Assembly: GCF_021043365.1 (NCBI RefSeq)
Contig: NZ_JAJNDU010000007.1
Location: 1 to 64,000 of the forward strand
Length of the DNA stretch: 64,000 nt
Direction: 5' to 3'
From: Sphingomonas sp. IC-11
Lineage (GTDB): Bacteria > Pseudomonadota > Alphaproteobacteria > Sphingomonadales > Sphingomonadaceae
Positions 42,727-51,346 of this stretch are shown here, piece after piece. Under the pieces are notes generated by a model. That model ran no database searches. It was not told the DNA's origin and worked only from the letters and a program-made list of their open reading frames with translations. The stretch's first letter is position 1. Each line of letters begins with the position of its first letter. The translations under genes were made by a program, and so were the position numbers.

Positions 42727-42754
42727 AGTGTCACAACCGGTCGATTTTGACACT
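42727..42754 (+). repeat. 28-bp imperfect palindrome, copy 2
   Basis: Left arm AGTGTCACAAC, centre CGGTCG, right arm ATTTTGACACT. It differs from copy 1 at four positions and has the same orientation. It lies between the DUF2254 gene and the lipoprotein gene, at an apparent module boundary. Confidence 0.6.
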
Positions 42755-42813
42755 TCGAATCCGATCCGAGGAAAAGAGGTCTACTTTCCTTGGATTGGTG
42801 GGCGGTGGCGAGG

Positions 42814-42842
42814 TTGTGTCAGAATGCTGGGCCATGACACAA
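42814..42842. repeat. 29-bp palindrome next to the copy 2 site
   Basis: TTGTGTCA and TGACACAA form perfect 8-bp arms around a 13-base spacer. The TGTCA half-site resembles that of the 28-bp sites, so the two may be subsites of one composite recombination or regulatory region. Confidence 0.45.
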
Positions 42843-42979
42843 AAGACTGGCAGTGGCTTTCTATGGAATAAGCGCAACTCTTCGCATGGCCGCCTTATCA
42901 TCAGTGCGCCATTGGCGCTTTAACGGCGTGACAGCTGCTCGCCGGGTGTTCGGCAACGGTTCATATGGAAACGTCCTCT

Positions 42980-43393
42980 ATGCCGCGCATGAGACCAATT
43001 GCTTTTGCCTTGATTGTAGCTTGCGCCGGATGCGCCGCCCAACCCAGCGCCGTTGCCACGATCGCCGTACCAAACGATGACCTGTCCCGCGCCCGGATCG
43101 GTGAGACCGTCACGGTCGGCGGCCCCAAGGTCACAGTCTTGGAGGTTCTGGAGGACAGCCGCTGTCCGATGAACGCGCGCTGCGTCTGGGCCGGTCGCGT
43201 CCGTGTGCGTGCCCGCATCGACCTGGGAAGCGGCAGTCAGACTCGCGAGCTCACGCAAGGAGAGCCGGCGTCGTTCGCCGACGGAACTCTGGAACTGGTG
43301 GAAGTTTTGCCCGACCGCATCGCCGGAGAGAACGCGCGGCCGATCTCGCCCGCCGATTACCGGTTCGGCTTCCGCTTCATGGGCGGGCTCTGA
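42980..43393 (+). CDS. Putative lipoprotein with conserved Cys motif
   Basis: About 137 residues. The signal peptide ends in a lipobox (ACAGC). The mature part has IGETVTVGGPKVTVLEVLEDSRCPMNARCVWAGRV, where the paired Cys region (CPMNARCVW) recurs in small exported proteins of sphingomonads and other bacteria. Function unknown. ATGs at 42965, 42980 and 42989 are all in frame; none has a strong ribosome-binding site. Confidence 0.72.
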   Translation: MPRMRPIAFALIVACAGCAAQPSAVATIAVPNDDLSRARIGETVTVGGPKVTVLEVLEDSRCPMNARCVWAGRVRVRARIDLGSGSQTRELTQGEPASFADGTLELVEVLPDRIAGENARPISPADYRFGFRFMGGL

Positions 43394-43538
43394 CAGATAC
43401 GAAACAAGACATGAGGCTGCAGCATGGCGCCCCGGTGGGAAGCCTTGATCGTCTCTGTGGCGCAGCATTGGCACTATCCCGCGTTTGTGAATCACATCGT
43501 TCATTCGCGTGTCAGGCGTGCTTTGGTTAGGAAGGTTG

Positions 43539-44111
43539 ATGAAAGCTCTTGTTCCCCCTGCAACGCGCCTACTCGGACTGGCGCTGGTCCTAACGGCAGC
43601 CGGCTGCGACGGGGGTGGTGACGGTGCATCGGCCGGTTCGCAGAACGTCGTGTCGGAGCCTTCTCGCTCAGCGATCGCGAGTGCACCGCCGGAGGTCCAA
43701 GCTAGCCCGATGGCCGGACCGTCCATTCAAACTTTGCCGGTCATGACGCGGCCAACGGGTGCGGAACCGTCACAGGAGACGATCGAGGCGCAGTATTCAC
43801 CGGACTATAAGGCGTGCTTGAACTCGGGCGACGCCGCCAAGGGCGTGTCGGTGGCAATGGGTGCCTGCGTCCAGGCTGAGTTGAGGGCGCAGGACGACCG
43901 GCTGAACGGAGCCTACAAGTCCGCCATGGCCAAGCGAGGCCCGGCCGAGCAGGCAAAGCTGCGCGTTGAGGAGCGTGCCTGGATCAAGCGACGAGACGGC
44001 GAGTGCGAGAAGCACAGGACGGGCGGGACGATCGACATTGTCGAGATTCCAAGCTGCCTGCTGAACGAGACGATCCGGCGTCGGATCGCGTTGCAGCCGA
44101 TGGCTGGCTAA
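43539..44111 (+). CDS. Lipoprotein with LprI/DUF1311-like domain
   Basis: A 190-residue lipoprotein (lipobox LTAAGC) with a Ser/Pro-rich spacer and a C-terminal Cys-containing helical domain: YKACLNSG, VAMGACVQAELRAQDDRLNGAYKSAM, LRVEERAWIKRRDGECE, SCLLNETIRRRI. This is the pattern of the lysozyme-inhibitor LprI N-terminal (DUF1311) family. AGGAAGG precedes ATG 43539. Family-based inference: a periplasmic or envelope role, possibly inhibition of lysozyme-type enzymes. Confidence 0.78.
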   Translation: MKALVPPATRLLGLALVLTAAGCDGGGDGASAGSQNVVSEPSRSAIASAPPEVQASPMAGPSIQTLPVMTRPTGAEPSQETIEAQYSPDYKACLNSGDAAKGVSVAMGACVQAELRAQDDRLNGAYKSAMAKRGPAEQAKLRVEERAWIKRRDGECEKHRTGGTIDIVEIPSCLLNETIRRRIALQPMAG

Positions 44112-44265
44112 GTTCGTAGATGAGCTCCCTTTCCATCGGTTGTTTATGCTCCCGACCGGTGGCGCCGGCCTAGCGATCCGCCGAGAGGCGCAACCAATTA
44201 CCGTCCTATTGTCGATAGATCGCACCTTCAGCCAGTTAGCTGGTGTCCTCGATCAGATGGTGGGT

Positions 44266-45183
44266 TCAGTGTGAACTGCTGACATTACCAAGCTGCCGCC
44301 ACGTCCGAACGTGATCCACCAGGGCATGCAGTTTCGGTGCAAGGTTCCGCCGGCTCGGATAGAAGAGGAAGAAGCCGGGGAACGCCGGGCAATAGTCATC
44401 GAGCACCGAGAGCAGTTCCCCTTTCGCGATCCACGACCGAAAGCTTTCGGCCATGCCGAAAGTGAGCCCCGCCCCGGCGCATGCCATGCGGATCATCAAG
44501 GACATGTCGTTGGTGGTGACTTCCGGATCGACCGCGACGGCGAACTCGCGCCCTGCTTCGGCAAACTCCCAGCGATAGGGGGAAATGCCCGGAGCGGGTC
44601 GCCATCCGATGCAGCGATGGGCGGGAAGGTCACGCGGGTGGGCCGGCCTGCCGCAGCGCTCCAGGTAGGACGGTGCCGCTACAACCATCTGACGTTGCCG
44701 CCCTGACACCGGAACAGCGATCATGTCCTGTTCGATGACCTCGCCCAATCGGACCCCGGCATCGAAGCCATGAGCGATGATATCGAACTCCTCGTCCGTG
44801 ACCAGGATGTCGAGCCGCACCTCGGGATAGGCATCGGCAAAGGTCGTTAGCATGTCGCCAGACAGCACGCTTTCGGCGATCGAAGAGACTGCCAGGCGGA
44901 GGAGACCGCTTGGCCGTGCATGGCTATCGATCACCGCTTGCGCTGCACTGTCGAGATCGTCGAGCGCCGGACTGACGCGGGCGAGAAATGCCTCTCCGGC
45001 TTCGGTCAGCCCCACGCTGCGGGTTGTCCTGTGCAGCAGCGCGGTGCCGAGCGCATCTTCCAGTCGGCGCACTGCCTGGCTGACCGCCGAACGCGTGATG
45101 CCGAGTTGGTCGGCCGCCGCCCGGAAGCTGCGCGCCTGCGCGACGGCGACGAAGATGGACATGGTGTTGAGGTCAAGCTGCAT
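44266..45183 (-). CDS. LysR-family transcriptional regulator
   Basis: A 305-residue regulator. The N-terminal winged HTH (MSIFVAVAQARSFRAAADQLGITRSAVSQAVRRLEDALG) is followed by a LysR substrate-binding domain beginning LLRLAVSSIAESVL. It is divergent from an SDR gene with a 105-base gap that contains inverted repeats, the usual layout for a LysR regulator and its target. The inducer is unknown. Confidence 0.95.
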   Translation of the reverse strand: MQLDLNTMSIFVAVAQARSFRAAADQLGITRSAVSQAVRRLEDALGTALLHRTTRSVGLTEAGEAFLARVSPALDDLDSAAQAVIDSHARPSGLLRLAVSSIAESVLSGDMLTTFADAYPEVRLDILVTDEEFDIIAHGFDAGVRLGEVIEQDMIAVPVSGRQRQMVVAAPSYLERCGRPAHPRDLPAHRCIGWRPAPGISPYRWEFAEAGREFAVAVDPEVTTNDMSLMIRMACAGAGLTFGMAESFRSWIAKGELLSVLDDYCPAFPGFFLFYPSRRNLAPKLHALVDHVRTWRQLGNVSSSH

Positions 45184-45213
45184 TGTGAAGCAGCGCTTAC
45201 CATTGAGTACATA

Positions 45214-45231
45214 ATCGACGGAATAGTCGAT
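45214..45231. promoter_or_regulatory. Candidate LysR operator
   Basis: ATCGAC and GTCGAT flank a six-base spacer (18 bp in all) in the divergent lysR/SDR gap. The symmetry and position are typical of LysR-type binding sites. Confidence 0.45.
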
Positions 45232-45252
45232 CTAATCCCTTTTGCTTACCTA

Positions 45253-45276
45253 CGAAGCCGCAAACAAGCGGCTTCG
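45253..45276. promoter_or_regulatory. 9-bp stem-loop in the SDR leader
   Basis: CGAAGCCGC and GCGGCTTCG with a six-base loop lie just before the AAAAGGAAC ribosome-binding sequence of the SDR gene. It may be a leader attenuator or a second binding site. Confidence 0.4.
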
Positions 45277-45288
45277 AAAAGGAACACC

Positions 45289-46011
45289 ATGAGCAAGATC
45301 GTTCTCGTCACCGGCGCCAGCAGCGGCATCGGGGAAGCGACGGCGCGTATCCTCGCCGCCGCCGGCATGACTGTCGTCTTGGGTGCGCGTCGCACCGACC
45401 GGCTCGAACGCCTAGCCGCGCAGATCGCGGAGGATGGGGGACGGGCGCGTGTCGCCGCGCTGGACGTCACCGACCGCGTTCAGGTCGCCGCCTTTGCGCA
45501 GGCGGCGCTGGATGAGTTCGGCCGCATCGACGTGTTGGTCAACAATGCGGGCGTCATGCCGCTGTCACCTATGGCGTCACTTAAGGTCGACGAATGGGAG
45601 CGCATGGTCGACGTGAACGTGAAGGGCGTGCTGTGGGGCATCGCGGCGGTGCTGCCGGCGATGAACGCGCAAGGGTCCGGGCACATCATCAATATCGCGT
45701 CGATCGGCGGCTTGCACGTGACGCCTACCGCCGCGGTCTACTGCGCCACCAAGTTCGCGGTGCGGGCGATCTCGGACGGCCTGCGCCAGGAGAATGACCG
45801 GGTCCGCGTAACCAGCGTGTGCCCGGGCGTCGTGGAGTCGGAGCTGGCCGACAGCATCTCGGATGAAGCCGCTCGCAAGGAAATGGCGGCGTTCCGGGCG
45901 GTTGCTCTTCAGCCCGATGCAATCGGTCGGGCAATCCTTCACGCCATCACGCAGCCGGCAGATGTCGACACGACTGAAATCGTCATCCGTCCCGTGGGGA
46001 ACCCGGCATGA
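45289..46011 (+). CDS. Short-chain dehydrogenase/reductase
   Basis: A classical SDR of 240 residues. TGASSGIGEATARIL binds the cofactor, NNAGVMPLSPM follows, Ser in IASIGGLHVT and YCATKFAVRAI supply the catalytic Ser/Tyr/Lys. The ATG at 45289 is preceded by AAAAGGAAC. Its stop overlaps the start of the Atu4866-domain gene by four bases. It is divergent from a LysR regulator. The substrate is not deducible. Confidence 0.95.
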   Translation: MSKIVLVTGASSGIGEATARILAAAGMTVVLGARRTDRLERLAAQIAEDGGRARVAALDVTDRVQVAAFAQAALDEFGRIDVLVNNAGVMPLSPMASLKVDEWERMVDVNVKGVLWGIAAVLPAMNAQGSGHIINIASIGGLHVTPTAAVYCATKFAVRAISDGLRQENDRVRVTSVCPGVVESELADSISDEAARKEMAAFRAVALQPDAIGRAILHAITQPADVDTTEIVIRPVGNPA

Positions 46012-46259
46012 GCGGCACGGCAAACCATTCATTCCGGGGCATGTGGGTGACGGCCGATGGGCGCATCCGCCACGAACTTCTGCCAAACGGCCGCTACGAT
46101 GAGGCGCGAAGCGGCAAGGCGCACGCCTATCAGGGGCGATACCGGATCACTGGCGATCATATCGACTACGTCGACGACACCGGCTTCACCGCGGATGGCG
46201 ACTTCCAAGGGGATACGCTGCACCACGCTGGCATGATCTTCTACCGCGAGCGGATATGA
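46008..46259 (+). CDS. Atu4866-domain protein
   Basis: An 83-residue protein with the motif sequence MWVTADGRIRHELLPNGRYDEARS, then YQGRYRITGDHIDYVDDTGF and HAGMIFYR, close to the Agrobacterium Atu4866 family (a small beta-barrel of unknown function). It is translationally coupled to the SDR gene, and the LysR-SDR-Atu4866 grouping recurs in other bacteria. Confidence 0.9.
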   Translation: MSGTANHSFRGMWVTADGRIRHELLPNGRYDEARSGKAHAYQGRYRITGDHIDYVDDTGFTADGDFQGDTLHHAGMIFYRERI

Positions 46260-46356
46260 GGGTTTTTAACATGTCATGCGCGCAGATCGGCGACAGCCGT
46301 GTGGCTAAAGTCTTCGCTCAACTGGAATCAGCCGACCGGTTTTGGCAGGGGACCTG

Positions 46357-49300
46357 ATGATCTATCGCACGCTGTTTCTGCTCGCCTCCTTCGCTCTCGC
46401 GGCGGGACCGCTCTGGGCGCGTCCAGTGCGCAGCACCGAGCCGCTGGCGCGCTTTCCCACAGCGAGCGCGGAACAGATTGCTTTCGTCGCGGCAGGCGAC
46501 CTCTGGATCATGCCGCGATCCGGTGGCACGGCAAGGAGGCTGACCCAGGACCCGGGGCAGGTGCTCGCCCCCCATTTCTCGCCGGATGGCCAGGCAATCG
46601 CCTTCACCTGGCGTCGTGCAGGTAAGAACGATGTCTACATCCTTCCCGTTTCGGGCGGCACGCCTGTTCGCCTGACCCATGGCCCGAGCCTCGCACCCTA
46701 TGATAACCTGGTCACCGGATGGACTCCCGATGGCAAGGCGGTGCTGTTCGTTTCCCGCCGGGCCTCTCCGCTCGGCCGCTACGACATCTATTCGGTCCCG
46801 GCGCGCGGCGGTCTCGCCACTGCGCTCGGGCTCGGGCACGCAGGGCTGGCGAGCGTGTCGCCTGATGGCACGCGGATCGCCTTCGACCGGAGCTATCGCA
46901 CGCTCGGGAACCACTGGAAGCGTTATCGTGGAGGACAGGCGGGAGAACTGTTCACCTGGAACATGGCGACCCAGCAGACGGAGCGCCTGACCACATGGGA
47001 GGGCATCGATACCGCGCCGATGTGGGCCGGTGACCGGCTGTTCTTCCTGTCGGACCGTGGGCCGGAAAAGCGGCTCAACCTATGGGTGCTCGATCTCGCC
47101 ACCAAGAGGGCGCGACAGCTCACCCACTACGCGGATTACGATGTCGATATGCCTTCCGCGGGACCGGGTGGCATCGCATTCGCCCAGCAGGGGCGGCTGC
47201 ACTTGCTCGATCCCGTCAGCGGCCAGATACGAGATCTGACCGTACGTCTGCCTGCCGAACCAGACGAGCAGTCGCGTGACCTCCCTGCGGCGCGCTTCGT
47301 TGCGCGTGAGGACATCGTCAACCAGGCCGATTATGCGCTGGGTTCGGATGGGACCGCCTTTCTTGTTGCGCGCGGTGACTTGTTCGCACTCGGCTCCGAT
47401 GGAGGCTGGGAGAATCTGACCAAAACGCCCGGGCGCGCGGAGGATCACCCTGCCGTGTCGCCTGACGGCGGACGCCTCGCCTATGTAACCGACGCGAGTG
47501 GCGAGCAGCAGGTGGCGGTGCGCGTGCTCGGCCGCACCAGCGCGCCACGCGAACTCACGCGCTTCAAGTCCGGCGTGCTCTATACACCCCGCTGGTCTCC
47601 GGACGGGCGACACCTAACGGTGGCTGACGCCAACAAGCAGCTGTGGCTGATTGCAGCGGATGGCAGTCGCGTCGAGCGGATCGCCGCCGATCCGTTCGCG
47701 GAAATCCAGGATGCGGTTTTCTCGCACGACGGGCGCCGCCTCGCCTACAGCGTCACCCGAGCCGATCAAACGCGCGCTCTCCACGTGCGGAGCATCTCCA
47801 ACGGACGCGACGTGGAACTGACCGCGCCGGACGAGAGCGACCACGACCCTGCCTTCACGGCCGACGACAAGGAACTGCTCTTCGTCTCCGCCCGCCGTGA
47901 ACATCCGTTCGTCTCGGATCGCGATCGCGAAGGTACGATCGCAACGATCGGCTCCGATGGCGTCTATCGCGCCACACTGTCGGACGATGGTGACCCTGCT
48001 CTGTTTCATGCGTCGACGCGACCGCTCGACGTATCCGGCACTAGTGGCTTCACCGGCCTGGCCGTCCGTGGCCAGACGCTGTTCTATCGTGAGACCCCGC
48101 TTGCCGGGATCGACGGCGACCTGCCGGGCCAGACGGGCGGCCTGCGCGCGGTGGACCTTGCTACGGGGGAGGACACGCTCATCGGTGAGGCCGCGACCAG
48201 CTACACCCTCGCCCCGGACTCGGCTTCCGCGCTGATCGTGCAGCAGGGTTCTTTCAAGGTGATTGCCGCCCGTCCGCCGCATGGGGGGCGAGCACTGTCG
48301 CTTAACGCTCTACGCGTCACCGTTGCTCCGGCACTGGAACGCCGGGAGATGTTCGAGCAAGCATGGCGCCTCGACCGCGATCTGTTCTGGGATCCTGCCA
48401 TGAACGGGGTCGACTGGCAGGCGATGCACGACCGTTACTCACCGTTGGTCGCTCGGGCGCGTTCGCACGAGGACATGATCTATGTCCTCGGTGAGCTGCA
48501 AGGCGAATTGTCTACCAGCCACATGTTCCTGGGCGGGGGTGACGCCGGCGACCCGCGCACCGAGACGATCGCATTGCTCGGGGTGGACTTCGCGCTGGAT
48601 GCGGCTTCGAGCCGTTACCGGATGGCGAACATCTACCGAGGTGATAACAGCCGCGAGCGGTTTCGTGCGCCGCTTGGCGACCCTGCGCTCGGTGTTCGAG
48701 ACGGCGACCTGCTGCTCGCCGTTGACGGAGAGCCGTTGCTTGCCCCCGATGACCCCTATCGTCTGCTCTTGGGCCGCCAGGGCACCGTCCGACTGACGAT
48801 TGCGCACAATCCTGATGATCCCGGCCGTGTGATCACCGTCAAGGCTATCGCAAACGAAGGCGAAATCAGGAAGCTCGCCTGGATCGAACGCAACCGCGCG
48901 ACGGTGAACCGGTTGAGCGGCGGAAAGACCGGGTACCTCTACCTGTCCGATTTCAACGATCTGGGCTCGCAGGATTTCCTGCGGCAGTATTACTCGCAGA
49001 CGAACAAGACGGCACTGGTGATCGACGTTCGTGACAATCGTGGCGGCTTCACCAGCCAGTGGGTGCTTGATGTCCTACGTCGTCCCCAAGCTGGCGTTTT
49101 TCGTAACCGCGAGGGCGGCGTGATCACGCTTCCCGGCGCCGTGGCACCGCCCCGAATGGTGACACTGACGAGCATTTTCTCGGCATCCGATGGCGACCAG
49201 TTCCCCTACTTCTTCCGGCAATGGAAGATGGGGCCGGTGGTTGGCCAGCGTACTTGGGGCGGTGTGCGTGGCATCAAGGGGCCGTGGCACCTCATCGACG

Positions 49301-49470
49301 GCACCTACGTGACTGTGCCCAAGGACTCGTTGCTGACACAGGTCGGCGAGGAGATCCTCGAAAACCGGGGCGCTGAGCCCGATCTCCTGGTGGACGATAC
49401 GCCAGCTGATATTTTGGCAGACCGCGACCGTCAGCTGGAGCAGGCAGTTGCGATTGTTGCCGGCAACTGA
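46357..49470 (+). CDS. Exported tricorn-like S41 peptidase
   Basis: A 1037-residue protein with a signal peptide (IYRTLFLLASFALAAGPLWA). PD40/WD40-like beta-propeller repeats fill roughly residues 30-600 (many 'SPDG..IAF' units). A tricorn core domain, a PDZ domain (about 730-830) and a C-terminal S41 catalytic domain follow. The likely catalytic Ser is 944 in SASDGDQF, followed by VVGQRTWGGVRG; His 722 in LSTSH matches the tricorn His. Tricorn proteins degrade peptides. In gram-negative bacteria this form is expected in the periplasm. Confidence 0.92.
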   Translation: MIYRTLFLLASFALAAGPLWARPVRSTEPLARFPTASAEQIAFVAAGDLWIMPRSGGTARRLTQDPGQVLAPHFSPDGQAIAFTWRRAGKNDVYILPVSGGTPVRLTHGPSLAPYDNLVTGWTPDGKAVLFVSRRASPLGRYDIYSVPARGGLATALGLGHAGLASVSPDGTRIAFDRSYRTLGNHWKRYRGGQAGELFTWNMATQQTERLTTWEGIDTAPMWAGDRLFFLSDRGPEKRLNLWVLDLATKRARQLTHYADYDVDMPSAGPGGIAFAQQGRLHLLDPVSGQIRDLTVRLPAEPDEQSRDLPAARFVAREDIVNQADYALGSDGTAFLVARGDLFALGSDGGWENLTKTPGRAEDHPAVSPDGGRLAYVTDASGEQQVAVRVLGRTSAPRELTRFKSGVLYTPRWSPDGRHLTVADANKQLWLIAADGSRVERIAADPFAEIQDAVFSHDGRRLAYSVTRADQTRALHVRSISNGRDVELTAPDESDHDPAFTADDKELLFVSARREHPFVSDRDREGTIATIGSDGVYRATLSDDGDPALFHASTRPLDVSGTSGFTGLAVRGQTLFYRETPLAGIDGDLPGQTGGLRAVDLATGEDTLIGEAATSYTLAPDSASALIVQQGSFKVIAARPPHGGRALSLNALRVTVAPALERREMFEQAWRLDRDLFWDPAMNGVDWQAMHDRYSPLVARARSHEDMIYVLGELQGELSTSHMFLGGGDAGDPRTETIALLGVDFALDAASSRYRMANIYRGDNSRERFRAPLGDPALGVRDGDLLLAVDGEPLLAPDDPYRLLLGRQGTVRLTIAHNPDDPGRVITVKAIANEGEIRKLAWIERNRATVNRLSGGKTGYLYLSDFNDLGSQDFLRQYYSQTNKTALVIDVRDNRGGFTSQWVLDVLRRPQAGVFRNREGGVITLPGAVAPPRMVTLTSIFSASDGDQFPYFFRQWKMGPVVGQRTWGGVRGIKGPWHLIDGTYVTVPKDSLLTQVGEEILENRGAEPDLLVDDTPADILADRDRQLEQAVAIVAGN

Positions 49471-49549
49471 CGAGCGGAAGAGCAGGAACGAAAGCCGAAT
49501 ACCTTTGGGACCAGCAACACCAGCTCGGGTCACCTACCATGCAGCCACT

Positions 49550-49577
49550 GGTGTCATAACCGGACGGTTTTGGCACG
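49550..49577 (+). repeat. 28-bp imperfect palindrome, copy 3
   Basis: Left arm GGTGTCATAAC, centre CGGACG, right arm GTTTTGGCACG. It matches copy 1 except at three positions and has the same orientation. It lies about 80 bases after the tricorn-like gene and before the Abi gene. Confidence 0.6.
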
Positions 49578-49728
49578 TCCTGCCGCCCTACAGCCCACCG
49601 CAGCCGCGACCCTCGAGTGCCAGCGATCTGCTGGTACGGATCGCGAACGGGCAGATGTCAGGCCGCGGTTGACCAGCGTTCAACTTTTAATTGAATCCTC
49701 ATGCGCCCACGCATATATCGGTTGCAAC

Positions 49729-50751
49729 ATGGCCGTCCCCTCTGTTGCCGCTGGCATCAAGGGGCGGCCTTCTTCATATCTGGGCCGGATGCTTCCGCCT
49801 TATACCAAGCCCCACCTCAGTTTCACCGACCAGCTTGCCCTTCTGATGGCGCGCGGCTTGGTGGTGACAGATCAAGCCAAGGCGGTTCTCCATCTCGAGC
49901 GCATCGGCTATGGGCGCCTTACCCCCTATTGGCAGCCGTTCCAGCAGCTCGTCCCCGATCCCAATAACGCGACGCGGACTATCCGCACCGAGCAGTTTCA
50001 GGCCGGCGCCGAGTTCCGCCACGCGGTCGATCTCTACCTATTCGACAAGCAGCTTCGTCTCCTTTTCCTCGATGCGGTCGAGCGGGTCGAAGTCGCGCTG
50101 CGCGTGGATCTCGCGCATGCGCTCGGTAAGCGTGACCCCTTTGCGCACCGTTCGCCCGCGTTCCTCGACGCTCACCGCGCGAACCAGGTGCAGCGGGGTG
50201 GCGGTACCCGTCACGCCGATTGGCTCACCAACGCCGATCGTGCGCTCGCCCGGTCCAAGGAGGATTGGGTCAAGGAGTTCCACGCCACCTACAGCCCACC
50301 CGTGCCGATCTGGATGGCGGTCGAGGCATGGGATTTCGGCACATTGTCCTGGCTGCTCGAGATCGCGCATCCCAATGACCGTGCCGCCATCGCGAAGCGC
50401 TACAGCCTTCTCCCCAACACGCTGGTGAGCTGGATCAAGACGCTCGCGTTCGTGCGCAACACCAGTGCCCACCATTCCCGTCTTTGGAACGCGGGCATCG
50501 TCAACCAGCCCCTCGTGCCTAAGCCTTTCGAGGCCCCTAGCCTCGTTCATATCGGGAGCGACCTAGAGCGCCGGACGCGCGTCTATGGCGCTGCGGCCGT
50601 CGCAAGCTATTTCGTCCGTCGGATCAATCCCGGCTCGTCCTGGCCCGCCCGCATGAAGGCGCATTGGCACGCCTTTCCCGGCATGCCGTTCGCCGGTCCC
50701 GTCCAAGGGGGATTTCTACCCGGGTGGGAGGCCGAAGCTATCTGGAACTGA
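49729..50751 (+). CDS. Abi-family (AbiD/F, Abi_2) HEPN protein
   Basis: About 340 residues of the Abi_2 family implicated in abortive phage infection. YTKPHLSFTDQLALLMARGLVV opens the domain. IGYGRLTPYWQPF and YLFDKQLRLLFLDAVERVEVALR are typical. RNTSAH (Arg 243 to His 248) fits the HEPN RNase motif R-x4-H. The start may be ATG 49729 or ATG 49789; longer frames run back into the 28-bp site. Together with HNH-like and resolvase genes it forms a small mobile defence-like segment. Confidence 0.88.
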   Translation: MAVPSVAAGIKGRPSSYLGRMLPPYTKPHLSFTDQLALLMARGLVVTDQAKAVLHLERIGYGRLTPYWQPFQQLVPDPNNATRTIRTEQFQAGAEFRHAVDLYLFDKQLRLLFLDAVERVEVALRVDLAHALGKRDPFAHRSPAFLDAHRANQVQRGGGTRHADWLTNADRALARSKEDWVKEFHATYSPPVPIWMAVEAWDFGTLSWLLEIAHPNDRAAIAKRYSLLPNTLVSWIKTLAFVRNTSAHHSRLWNAGIVNQPLVPKPFEAPSLVHIGSDLERRTRVYGAAAVASYFVRRINPGSSWPARMKAHWHAFPGMPFAGPVQGGFLPGWEAEAIWN

Positions 50752-50802
50752 TCTGAAGAAAAGCGGACGTGAATCTGGCTGCGGCTATGATCTAACCGCT
50801 CT

Positions 50803-51303
50803 TCACCGAAGAGAAGCAGAGAATGCTGAGCCGCTATCGAGCATGCTAAGCGGGGTGGGCGTGATCCATTCAGCCCCCAGCAGAGGATATGGGCCGTAGA
50901 ACAGGTCACCGAGTGCACGCCGGTGATGCGCGTTCATCCACCGCCGACGCCGATGTTCGGGAGCGTCGTGGATCATGTGGCAGCGCTGGCACAACGCCGC
51001 CAGCTGGTGGAGCGTGCTGTCGCTGGGATCATGGTTGAGGTGCGCGCAGGCCAGCACCACTGGCGTCCAAGCACCTTGCAACAGGATGTTCTCCGTGGGC
51101 CGCCGTACGCGCCGGCCTTGGCCGTTACGCCAGCAACGCCGCTTCCGGTCCCACCACCGTCCATCCCGCAGATGGAATACCTTTTGCCCATGGGGGCGTC
51201 CGCAATGTTCGCAGCAGCCCCCTGCCCGCACGAAACGCACATGGTACGAGAGCTGCGGCCAGTCGATCGGATACAGGTATCTGTGTTCGGGACGGATCGG
51301 CAT
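50803..51303 (-). CDS. HNH-nuclease-like zinc protein
   Basis: A 166-residue protein with CEHCGRPHG, then CAHLNHDPSDSTLHQLAALCQRCHMIHD, the Cys-pair and His pattern of HNH endonuclease-like zinc domains. The active-site 'AHLNHD' region supports a nuclease fold. ATG 51303 (MPIRPEHRYLYPIDWP) is preferred to 51354 because family members begin here. Encoded between the Abi protein and the resolvase. Whether it cuts DNA is not shown. Confidence 0.75.
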   Translation of the reverse strand: MPIRPEHRYLYPIDWPQLSYHVRFVRAGGCCEHCGRPHGQKVFHLRDGRWWDRKRRCWRNGQGRRVRRPTENILLQGAWTPVVLACAHLNHDPSDSTLHQLAALCQRCHMIHDAPEHRRRRWMNAHHRRALGDLFYGPYPLLGAEWITPTPLSMLDSGSAFSASLR

Positions 51304-51346
51304 CAGGCCTCCCCTTCCAGTGCGACGGATTTGCGAACGCCGTGCA

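Larger units (their letters stand above)
42600..42979. other. Gene-free stretch with two palindromes
   Basis: No supported gene. It holds a single TGTCGACA (42637-42644), the second 28-bp site (42727-42754) and, 60 bases on, a palindrome with perfect 8-bp arms (42814-42842). Confidence 0.4.

Noticed and set aside
39893..49577. A composite transposon bounded by the 28-bp sites
   Set aside because: No transposase is encoded between the sites, the sites are direct and palindromic, and no target duplication is visible.
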